DNA from: Grifola frondosa
Lineage: Eukaryota; Basidiomycota; Agaricomycetes; Polyporales; Grifolaceae
Direction of reading: 5' to 3'
Assembly (NCBI GenBank): GCA_001683735.1
Contig: LUGG01000019.1
Coordinates: forward strand, 1-64,000
Length of the DNA stretch: 64,000 nt
In this document: positions 34,978 through 45,673 of the stretch, piece by piece
How the letters are laid out: the number at the start of each line of letters is the position of its first letter
Numbering within the stretch: position 1 is the stretch's first letter
The notes under the pieces: model-generated
The model's input: the letters and a program-made list of their open reading frames with translations, nothing else
Databases searched by the model: none
What the model was told of the DNA's origin: nothing
Position numbers and translations under genes: made by a program

Positions 34978-36447
34978 TGAAGCCTTCACAAACGACTGTG
35001 GTGACTCAATCGACTGGAGTGAGTGCGCCGACGCCGCGGCAGACACCTACCAATACCACTACCTCTACTGGCGGTTCTTCTCCCTCTAGCCCCTCTTCCA
35101 CAGATAGCGGCACCACCTCAGGTTCCAACGCTAGTACATCCGACCCGACGAATACATCTGGGGCCTCCAATTCCACCGAGGGAGCGGCTACTTCAGGTGA
35201 TACCACGACGGGCGGTACCACTACAGGCGGCACGACGACTACCACCTCAGATAATAATGCAACATCCCCGACTACATCCACCATAACTTCGACCACGACG
35301 ACGGGGTAAGCCCTTTTCTCCGTCAACGTCCGGTGCGCTGCTCATTCTTTGGACAGGCCGGATACCACAACAGATGGTAACTCCACTGCCACCACTGCCA
35401 CCACCTCGACCACATCGGCCGATACCTCGACTTCGACTTCGACTGCGCCCACGACCACTCCCTCAGATACTACCTCATCTTCAACGTCGACGTCTACCTC
35501 AACGTCCGCGTCGCCCACTCCACCACCGACCTCATCCGTTACTACCACCACGACACCTACATCGTCCTCGACCACTACTACCACCGACCCACCGAAATTC
35601 CAGACAACGATCACCTCCGCCATAGTCACCGTGGTTTCCGGCGTTTCGACCACCGTACGTCATTTCTCCCAACCACTCCTCCCTTCCTGACCCATTCCAG
35701 ATCTACACAGCCATCCCCACCACCCTCAGCAGCGCGTCTGACGCGACTGAGACCTCCAGCAACCAGCGCGCTATTATCGCGGGCACGACCATCGGCGCGG
35801 TCGCCTTCCTCGCGCTCGCACTTTCCCTCGCGTTCTTCTACCGGCGGCACCAACACAAGAAGCTCTTCTTCTTCCAGCACGACGAGCCCAAGCCGCGTAC
35901 TCGCCTCCTCGACGGGGAGGACCTCGAGGACTACGCCCTCATCGCGCCGATGCAGCGCTACTCCGACTACCCCGCCTCCCTCTCTTCCGCCGCGTACTCG
36001 CCCTCACCGCATGCACCCTCCTTCGACCCATCCGCGGTGCCCCGCACGTCCCCGCACCTCCTCGGCCTGCGCGCGTCCGAGTCCGGCTCCATTTTCCACG
36101 AGGGCGTCTGGCCGCCGCCGAGCGAGGGCAGCCGCCTCATCGACCCGCTCGTCGCAACCGCGAGCGCCGTTGACCTCGGCCACATTGTCGACGATGTCAT
36201 GGGCCCCGGCGTGGACCCCTTCGCCGCCGCCCCGCCTGCACCCGCACCGCACGCTCTAGACGTGCCCGGCTCGCCTGCCTCGCCCGTTCTCCCGCCACGC
36301 GCGCCGCTGTTTGTGACGAATATGGGCCCTGGCTCGCCGACGTCGCCTGCGAGCCCGCCTGCTGCGCCGAAGGCCTGGCTCGAGCGCTCGCCGAAGAAGG
36401 GCGCCGGGGCGGTGGAGGAGGACCCGCACATCGGCGAGGCGCTATAG
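34978..36447 (+). CDS. Ser/Thr-rich single-pass membrane protein 1 (mucin-like)
   Basis: Three exons (34978-35305, 35357-35654, 35701-36447) join in frame through GTAAGC and GTACGT introns. The extracellular part is a long Ser/Thr-rich stalk, expected to be heavily O-mannosylated, ending in FQTTITSAIVTVVSGVSTT. A membrane helix, AIIAGTTIGAVAFLALALSL followed by AFFYRRH, precedes a cytoplasmic Pro/Ala/Ser-rich tail of about 200 residues. The architecture resembles fungal wall-stress sensors and other mucin-like membrane proteins, but no ligand-binding domain is visible. The true start may lie upstream; no signal peptide is seen after Met 34978. The GC-rich third-codon-position bias in the tail argues for a real coding gene. 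A similar gene lies convergent at 45674-47141. Confidence 0.7.
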
Positions 36448-38383
36448 TGCGGAGGGACGCGGCATATTTATCGATAATGGTACCCCGGACGGCGGTGTAA
36501 TTGCTGGACTCAAAAGGAACGCGCGTGGACGTAAAACGCTCGTATCGTTGTTGCTTATCTACTTATATACTTACACTATATATGCATTTATACTGACTCT
36601 CGCATCGCCACATTTTGGACACTCTCACATTCGCTCACGGACTTTGATCAGGGCTGTCGGACGTACATACTTATGCATGCCATTATCCATTGATTATCCG
36701 TAGGATACTCTACCACTTTACGCTCGCTTGCACGCACATTCTCGCCGTACAGGCAACAGTCAAGCGAGGCGTTCGACGTTTGAGTCTTAAGCTTTAAATC
36801 GGCATCACCATGGAACATGTAAAGGTAGACAGTCTGTGGTAGGTGCGTAAGGGTACAGCAATAAGTACTACTAGTACCATCTGCCACTAGTGTCCGTCTA
36901 ACACACCTAACCGGCGCATCGTTGCACGTGGCACGATCATAGTTGTCCTTACCTTCTGCACAGTGCATTCTCCATACGCGCTACTAGACTCGCCATATAC
37001 TACACAAACTCGACAGGGCACAGGTGATGAATTATTAATTAACGCCTACAAACTTGCGAGCTAAATGTCGCCATTAATCCAACGGACACCAACGAGGTAT
37101 GTACGTCCGCTCGCACCGGATCTATTCCATATGATGATGGCGACCGCGCACGGTTACGGGATGCGCATGCATGCATTGTTGGACGCTTTACGGACCTTGC
37201 ACAGGCATCCGCAGGCAGGCGTCGATAACGGAGCGGAGGTACGTATAGGTGGTCCATTTCGAAGAGACGATCTGCTAAGCCCTTGGGGCCTGACACTACA
37301 CGGAGAGATCAGTACTTACTCAGTACTCAGTATCGGGAAGACGCCGAAAGGTCGGCTGATGCAAAACGAAAACGCGCGTTGGGGTTCGGTCCTTGTGCGA
37401 GTTGCGCCCGTGGACGTGCTCATCCGTTCGAAGCCAATATCGCGAAGACGGAGCAACTGTTAACTGCGTGAGGATGAAGGCCCGAAGTCAGGTTTGGAGT
37501 TGGCAGTGGGTGTGAGCAGGTGTGAGCGCGTGCACTTGGCGCGTTTGCTATGTCTCCGCGACGAGTACGTTCCGATCAAGCTCCGATTGACGCGTCGCCA
37601 CCAACGTTCACGTTCACGTTAGGTTACGTGCCGTCGAACTTTGCACATTTGCGAGAAGCATGAAAATATCCAGCGGAGTGTCGTTGCTCTCGCAGGAGGT
37701 GTCTATTCCATCGAATATTTGAAGCATTGTGACTTTACTGGTTGCAGTCATTGCTTGAGTCCCGTAAGAGCCCTTGGAGGCCGGTGGATTCCTCCAGCCT
37801 GCAGCAATGGGGCGCCAAAAGGAACTTGAACGATAGGTCATACTGTGAGACAAGTCATTCTACACTTAGTAGCTCATCGTCCTCGTGCTGATCGCATAAG
37901 GTAGTCCCTCTGGAGTTCAGATTCCGTACACAGCCAAGGTTCTAGCTCTGTCTTTTCGGACAGGAGCATCAAGTATCGACGGAGACACGTTGAACGTTGA
38001 CATTTTGTGAGTTCATGCGCTAATCCTGGCGCAGTTAAGTGAGCCATTCTCGGTTCTTGCACAGACTTGAGACGCGCAATGTGCATGTGTCTCGCAGCGC
38101 GCGAGACGTGGCAGGCCTATTCGCGTGCGCCACATGTACTCAAAACCCATTCCTTTAAACGTTCCTTGATAGAACGTAGGGAGTACGCCAATTTCACACA
38201 GTTACCATCACCATTTCTGCGCACATGAAACATTATCTGACATGGAATCGAACGGCGCAGCGTTCATGTTTTCTTATCATGGCGCGATGTCGCACGTGTA
38301 ATTGTTTCGTCCGTTCTCCAACCCGCAACACCTCGATTACACTGGCCCGTTAACATCTTCATCTCCTTCACGCCGCTGTCCTC
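36448..38383. other. 1.9-kb intergenic stretch
   Basis: No supported gene. A segment near 36811-36870 (containing GTAGACAGTCTGTGG and GCGTAAGGGTACAGCA) resembles 45308-45370, so a short sequence is shared downstream of both mucin-like genes. The 3' part precedes DUF2235 copy 2 and should contain its promoter; no specific element was recognised. Confidence 0.5.
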
Positions 38384-41300
38384 ATGAGTGTTCCTACTTT
38401 CTGCGAGTGTCCACATGCGCCAAATAACTCCAATGGCAATCCCAATGGACCTCAGTCATCGGGGCAAAAGGATGGTGCAGCAAGCGTGCCGCCCAGCGCG
38501 TCCGAGCAGAATGGCAGGAATCTGGTAGTTTGCATCGACGGCACATCGAATCAATTTGGTAAAAAGGTTGTCTCTTTCTCCATGCTGTCTCTCGTATTGT
38601 GCTGATATCCCTTATAGAATACGAATATTGTCGAGCTGTATAGTCAGCTTGTCAAGGACAAAACACAGCTCACGTACTACAACAGCGGAATTGGAACTTA
38701 CGCAAAGCCGTCCAGGAAAGCCTTCGGTCACTGGAAGCGTGTTCTCGATAACAAGATAGACCTCGCGATTGCATGGTGAGTACACCAATCGTACTCTAAG
38801 ACAACTTATGTGTACACGACTACATCCTAGGAATTTCGATCGAATCGTTAAGGGTGCATATCGATGGCTCGCAGAGAATTACCAAGACGGTGATGTGATA
38901 TATCTGTTCGGTGAGTTTTTTTGTGATTCATAGCGTCGTTTTAATACGAGTTCATCGCACAGGATTCTCCAGGGGTGCCTACCAAGTACGCGCTTTGGCC
39001 GCGATGATTTACAAGGTGTGTACGAATATCGTCACTACAAGACGTCCTCAGTGACGAAACTCCAACTGAATAAATCAGGTCGGCTTGATCCATAAGGGGA
39101 ATGAGGAACAGATTGCATAGTAAGTAGATTACACCTAGTCATATTGTATGTTTTATCCCACATTAGCGCATACGCTCTATATGCCGATCCGAATAGTGGC
39201 GATCCATTCAAGGAGATGGCAAATCCCGAAGACCAAGGTAACGCCCCGATCGCGGAAGAAACGCAACGACGCTCCTCCGTATTCCGAAAATTGAAGAAAA
39301 TGATTCCGAGAGATGCGTCGGCAGAGATGCAATGCCCCGCTCAAGCTAAAGGAGCAGAGTCTGTTCAAAAGGAGTCACAAAAGAGACTCACCATGGCCGA
39401 GCGATTTAAGCAGACGTTCTCCAGGAAGGGAGTACAGGTACACGTTGTAGGAGCCTGGTAATATTGTCATCCACTTCATTGCCGAAGGTATTTACATTTC
39501 TACCGCGACTTCAGGGATACAGTATCTTCCATCGGACTGTTCAGAGACAAGAATCTGCCTGGCACAGATTATCCTCCTACCGCATGCTACTTCCGGCATG
39601 CGCTTGCATTGGACGAACGTCGTGTGAAGTTCTTGCCAGAGTATGCTTGCGGAGGAACAACATTTGTTGACGGGCGCAAACCGGGTACTTCGATAACATG
39701 AGCATGAACGTGAATGATATACGCTGATGATGATTATTTATTCAGTGCAGGATCCTCGCGAACGGGACAGAGATTCGCTGCGAAAGGAGTCCAAGACCGA
39801 GGCCTCTCAAAGGGTCAAGGAGGTTTGGTTCAGTGGTACGCATTCTGACATGTAAGCATTGTACCATAAGTGGGCCGAGATTTTGTCCCGATGCTTGATT
39901 CCTATTGAATAGCGGCGGCGGAAATATCGATAACGAGGACCTAAACCGTCGCCATCCATCTTCATTATGGATGTTTTACGAAGCGATATCGATGGGACTC
40001 AAGCTGGAGCCTGCATACGTTGAATGGGAATGGGATGACTTAGGAGACGTGAAGGAATCTCTGACTAGTATCTGGAAGTTTATGGAGTATTTGCCTATCA
40101 AGCGGCTGTCGTATGGTACCTCTGACTCGGTTACATGGCGGTAGGCTATGTTGTCATTGTCTGATTCTTGTACTCACGCAATTTTCCAAGATGGCATCGA
40201 TGCAAGGGCAGAAGTATCCAACGAGGATAAAAGATCCACGTCTCTGTGGCCTTTTGCCCTCGCGGAAAGTATTTCCCAAAGGCACGGTTACCTCGGGGTA
40301 TCACGAATGAATGGGAAGACCTCATAGGTAGGGGTAGGGAAGACCACATGTACTGGACCAAAGCTTTGGAAGATCTGCTGGAGCTGGATATTTTTGATCC
40401 CAAGGCTGCGTCCACTCTAGTTGACAAGCTCGAAGGTTCATCAGATCACAACTCGGACCTCCCCTTCTGGATTCATCGGCTCAACATCATGGTTGGATCA
40501 TGTAAGCCGCTGCGTATCTCAACCCCTTCGATGAACTTTGATATAGCGTACAATTTCCAGACGAGGGATGTAGGTCGCTGAGAACAGTCTCCGATGTCCT
40601 GGGGCGTCTCTTGCGATTCATTAAGCCCAAATGGGAAGCTACCTGGCAGGCCGTTGTGCTGAACGCAGTGCGAACCCTTGCTGATGGCGTGTGGGAGTCA
40701 GTCATAATTTTTTATCATTCCACCAGTTGTGCTGAATGTCTTTGAAAGTGTGAGGAACCTACTCGAGCAATCAGCTGACCTCCCTGAGATCTTGAACAAT
40801 CTTCTGAAGAATTCACCGCAGGATAGCGATGAGGGCCATCTCAAGACGGTGGCCGTTTTTGTGGCGAAATTTTATGAAGGTTAGTCAGCCATGTTATTCA
40901 GGTCGTGCCTCTTTAGTCATTAGCTGCCGGTAGTGGATTGGTGCGAGGACTTCTTTGAAAATCGTGTCATTCCTGCGATGTCCAGGTTGCTCGAAGGCTC
41001 AGCAAAGCAATCTGAATGGGCGGAGATTTTAGTCGCCATCCATAATGACATAAAGGGTGAGGTCAGAGCACGAGGCTTCGTGCACTTTCTCTCATTACAT
41101 TGCAGATCATGATTTCATCTGGGAGCGATTGCTGCTCATTCCGCGACTTTTCGACAATGTATCTTCCATCATGCTATCTAGCAGCGAGCCATCGATGTGT
41201 TTAACAGGCCTCTCCTTTATGCACTACGTCGCTCGTCACGGTAATGATATTTGTTCCTCCTGAAGTACGAGTCTGACCTCAAAAATGTTTCTCAGGCAAA

Positions 41301-44300
41301 TATGATGCTATACTCGATGTGAACTTCATAACTGGACCGTTGACAAATACACGCCGGCAGGTGCGACTGGAATGCCTTGAAGTAGTTGGGCTGTTTATTC
41401 AAGATCGTCAGTGCGTTATTGGTCCCCATTCGAGTTCACAATTGATTTCGCGACAGGACGTGTGCGTTGTGACATGCTAGAGAAGGGATTGGAAATGAAG
41501 CTACTGGACCGGCTATCTAACGGAGATACTGTGGTGTGCAGACCGTCTTGTAGAGTTCTTGGAGAACTGATCGGGTTTAGCATCGCGGATGGTAAGCGAT
41601 TAACTTTTGGGACAAATCTTCCGTTGACCATCCTATATAAGGTACAATTGATAAGATCTTGAATGCAACGCTCTGGACCGCCTTATCTGCCATGTTGAAA
41701 GACGATACTTCAAATGTTCGTACGGCTGGTCTTGTCTTGATCGAGGAATGTAGCCAGCATGGTAAGGTTGAGCGTTCCAGGAGGGATATGGCGGATATGG
41801 CTCATACAGACTCTTTGGTTAGATGTCTTCCGTCAAGCAATGGTAGCGAATGAAGTGCCTATAAAGGCGTTACTAACACACAAAGACTTTGCTCGCTGGA
41901 GTTACCTCAAAACTATTGCATTACTCGTTAGATATGGTGGGCGAATTCCCGATATTTACTGAGATTCAGAAATGACTTCGCAGCAGGGGATACACGTTCA
42001 TTCATGTTGAAGGAAAACTTGATGCTCATCTTACTAGAAACACTGCGCGATGATTCCTGGGAAACCCGTGAGCAGAGTCTTCGAGTCATCCGAGAATTGA
42101 TCAAATCAAGTTCTGCGGAAGGTAGCTGTCAGTTATCATATTGACGAGTCTTGCGCTGAGCAACTTCTATAGAGGAAATACACAGCCAAATTCTGGCTAG
42201 TGAATTTTGGGCCACACTACTGAACACATTGAACGATCGAGATCGGGACGTTCGTACAGCCTGCCTTGACGCCATAGAAGAGTGCAGAAAGCGAGGTAAG
42301 ATTCTGCGGTCACGCTTCAAGGTTGAAGGGATTAGCCTGACATGGAACACTGGATTAGATATCTTCTGTAGTGCGATGGTAGCGCAAACGACACCAATCA
42401 CCGCACTATTAACGCAGAAAGACTCGGAATATGGTTATCGCCTAAAGGCCATTGGGGTCTTCGTGAGAGATGGTGAGTTCATCCTCGAAGTTGAGCGGAC
42501 CTGAAAGTGACGCGTATGCAGGGGATATTCGCTCGATTATGATGAAGAACAATTTGTTGGACATGTTAGGGAACATGTTGCGCGACGATGTCAAGCACCT
42601 GCGTGCTTCAAGCCTCGATATCATCCGCGAATTGATCAAATCGAGCTCTGTGAACGGTGAGATCCTGCTTTGAATATCAGTGGAGCTCTCGTTGACGAAA
42701 CATTGTAGAAGGAATCATCGACCAAGTCTTGGATACCGATTTTTGGGTCACTGTGCTGAACATGTCGAACGACAGCGACAGTGACGTTCACGAAAGCTAT
42801 GCGAATCTCTTTGAAGAGTTCAGTGATAATGGCAAGATTTATCGTTTCAATCTCAAGGGATGAATCTGATGCCGTGTGCCCGATAAGCTGTCTTCTGTGA
42901 CGCGATGGTGGCCAAAATGACGCCAATCACAGCACTGTTGAACCGTGAAGACTCCGATATTAGCTGCTGCCTAACCGAGATCAGATTCTTTGTGAAAGAT
43001 AGTGAGTGCGTCCCTGATGTCCGGAACTAGAAGTGACTTTGGAGTAGGGCGTATACGCACGATTCTGGTGCAGAACAACTTGATAGCCATCCTACAAGAT
43101 ACACTACGCCATGACGACTGGGGCGTGCGCAAGTCAAGTCTTGAGGTTGTTCAAGAATTGCTAAGATCGAGCACCACTGAGGGTAAGTTAACAGCTAACA
43201 GATCAGTGTGACGGCATTGATCGAAACTCCGTAGAGGGCATACATGATCAAATCCTTAATAGTGCACTCTGGACATCCCTGCTGGATGTATTGAACGTGA
43301 TCAAAGAATCTAGCAAACAAGGTGAGATTTGTGTTGTCACGTAGGGAGTCTACGAGTGATATGAACTGATATGAGATCCCTCAATAGATGTCTTCTGTCG
43401 TGAGATGGTTGCGAATGGTGAACTCCTAATACGGGAAGAACTCAAAGACTACGATGTCCTTAACACTATCAAAATCCTTGTGAGAGAACGTAAGTGCATT
43501 CTCATTGCGTACGAGTGCTCAAAATGACCACACGGAAGGAAATATGCGCTCTTATATGGTGGAGAACGATTTGATAGCCATTCTGTGCAACGTGCTACGC
43601 GACGACGATTGGGAGTCTCAGGTGTCCGGTGTTGAAGTTATGCAAGAATTGGTCAAGTCGAGCTCTGATAGTGGTGGGCTGCCAGTCTACTGTCCAGCAA
43701 GTTTGTACGTTAACTGAATGTTATAGAAGATATACGTGATCGGATACTGGATGGCCCCGTTTGGACCTCGGTGCTGAAGGTATTGGACGACGAAGACAGC
43801 GTCGTTCCACGGCCCAGCGTTGATTTGATCAGGGAGTGCAGCAAATACGGTAAGATTGATTTCTGATATCGGATTCAAGGACTAATATCCTGCTCAGAGT
43901 CTTTCTGTCGTGCAATGGTCACAAATGCAACACCTATAATCGAACTATTGGAAGGCTCACATAGCTATGGCCGCCTCGAAAGCATAGCATTGCTATTGAG
44001 AGATAGTGAGTAAATGTTGTGTATTGAGGGATATCGAAATGACACGAAAGCAGGGAATATACGTGCTTGCATGGTGAAGAACAATCTGATAACCATTCTA
44101 CGGGATACGCTACGCGATGGTCCTTGGAATGTCCCTGCATTACGTCTTGATGTCATCCGAGACTTGATCCACTCTAGCTCTGCCGATGGTAAGCTCGTGA
44201 CTAGCTGTCTGAAGGGTGTCGTTCTTACCAAAGTTTGTAGAAGGCGTTCATGATCGAATTCTGGCCAGTAGTATTTGGACTTCGCTGCCAAATGTGTTGA

Positions 44301-44825
44301 GAGATGACGACGACGATGTTCGCAAGGCGTGCTTGAGTCTGATCGAGGAGTGCAGCAAGCATGGTAAGAGATGCACCTTACAGGATAGAGAAGTCAGACT
44401 GACGCTGGATATCTCTTAGATTCCTTCCGTCGTGCGATGGTTACAGTGAACAATGGACGGTCTACTGCTCTCAAGAAGTTGAATTTGCCTAAGTTATTGA
44501 GAGATCGCTATGATGAGGCAGTTCGTCGGCAATGCAGGATAACACTGATGGAATTGGCCAAATACGGCAAGTCATGTCCACCCCTAATATGACTGTCCTC
44601 TCACTGTTCCTTAACAGATGTAACACGGAATGAGTTGCAGAATATTGGACTTGAAGAGGACCAGTTGCGCAAGATACTACACGGTGGGTATTCATTTATT
44701 GTCAGCGACGCCCAATCAACACAACTGAAATCTGCGATGAACGGTTAGGTCCCGCGAGGTGGATCGAAGACCCATATGCATATGCCAGCGCAAAGGAGGA
44801 GTCACACCGGTGGTATTTCGGCTAA
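38384..44825 (+). pseudogene. DUF2235 hydrolase with long ARM/HEAT exon array, copy 2
   Basis: This is the most complete family member in the window. Met 38384 starts a Ser/Pro/Asn-rich leader, then GRNLVVCIDGTSNQFGKK in exon 1 (ends 38566). Exons at 38618-38775, 38831-38910, 38963-39015 and 39079-39119 give YYNSGIGTYAKPSRKAFG, NFDRIVKGAYRWLAENYQDG, the Ser nucleophile in GFSRGAYQVRALAAM, and GNEEQIA. A charged variable linker follows, then VHVVGAWDTVSSIG (Asp), FRHALALDERRVKFLPEY, and EVWFSGTHSDM with IGGGNIDN (His). A beta-rich domain follows, then helical-repeat exons to a stop at 44823-44825. Codon 40228-40230 is TAA where copies 1 and 4 have CAG (Gln), so this allele encodes only the hydrolase part unless the base is an error. 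Confidence 0.85.
41457..44569 (+). repeat. Six tandem three-exon modules encoding helical repeats
   Basis: Inside DUF2235 copy 2, exons follow the order A-B-C six times. A exons are 41457-41591, 41987-42121, 42522-42656, 43048-43182, 43539-43673 and 44054-44188, all exactly 135 nt (type: NNLIAILQDTLRHDDWGVR). B exons are 41642-41761 (120 nt), 42173-42295, 42709-42831, 43235-43321 (87 nt), 43727-43849 and 44241-44363, otherwise 123 nt (type: ILNSALWTSLLDVL). C exons are 41823-41936, 42359-42472, 42888-43001, 43388-43489 (102 nt), 43898-44005 (108 nt) and 44420-44569, otherwise 114 nt (type: FCRAMVTNATPI). Introns are 46-66 bp and all phase 1. Module spacing is 491-535 bp. Each exon encodes one ARM/HEAT-like helical unit. 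Confidence 0.9.
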
Positions 44826-45673
44826 TCGACGAGGTGGCGGATTCAGCTCACGTCGATGACCGTGACGACCGTTCTGCTGGCGATCCAGCAACGAGCCCTG
44901 AAAGTTCAACGGTCGACTCGGAGGTTGTCGTTGATGTCCCTACTTCGACGTAGTATTCATTTCAAACGCTAGATTCGCAATATCATCGTGATAAGGAGGG
45001 AATAAAATGCATTCAAGTTCTCGCGCGATCCACTCGTCGATGCAATGCCGAGAGCGTAAGTACTTACGAGCCTTCGACTGATAATGCCGGCACAGTAGTT
45101 AACTTACCTGCGTGAAAATGCATCGCAGTTGCGATGGGCTCTCATGTATTCTCATAACACTAGTAGTATGGTGTTGGCCACCGAGTCCCATCAGTTGTAG
45201 AGTAGAGGGAGGGTCTTACCCGCACCTTCAAACATTCCACGATCAGCAGGCAGCAAGCTGGGACGATCGACGTTCCGAGTCGTAAATTGGCGTCGTGAGC
45301 GCTTCAGCATGTATGTACAAGCAGACAGTCTATGCAGATGGGTGGGTAAGGGTACAGCATTAAGTCAGCGTGGCGGCATGATGCGGGCATACAGCGTGAA
45401 GTTGAATGCAGGTGTGCGAGAATGCATGCAAGTACATGAAAGCGGTCCGGAATAAAGAGTGCGTACGATAAGTATGGATAACACGAGAGCGCAGGGGAGA
45501 GCAGCGGGTAGAAGAAGGGGAAAAAAACAAAGAGGCAGAAAGGAGGTAGGAAGGTAAAGCGAGAAACCGCGCCCGCGACCCACACGACAAAAAAACCTTT
45601 TCTTAACACACCCACGAATGAGCACACGCGACCGCAACAGCACAAGCACCAGCGCACGCACCCTGACCTAGCC
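44826..45673. other. Intergenic stretch between convergent genes
   Basis: This lies between the 3' end of DUF2235 copy 2 and the 3' end of mucin-like gene 2. It holds the 45308-45370 segment shared with 36811-36870. A plus-strand reading to about 44953 could extend the DUF2235 protein under another splice choice. No other gene is supported. Confidence 0.45.

Noticed and set aside
35006..35326. Minus-strand Val-rich reading opposite mucin-like gene 1
   Set aside because: Val/Glu runs are the complement of Thr/Ser codons in the real gene, and no start context or motif supports it.
41000..44600. CRISPR-like periodic array
   Set aside because: The 500-bp periodicity comes from exon-intron modules encoding protein repeats in a fungal gene, not from short repeats and spacers.
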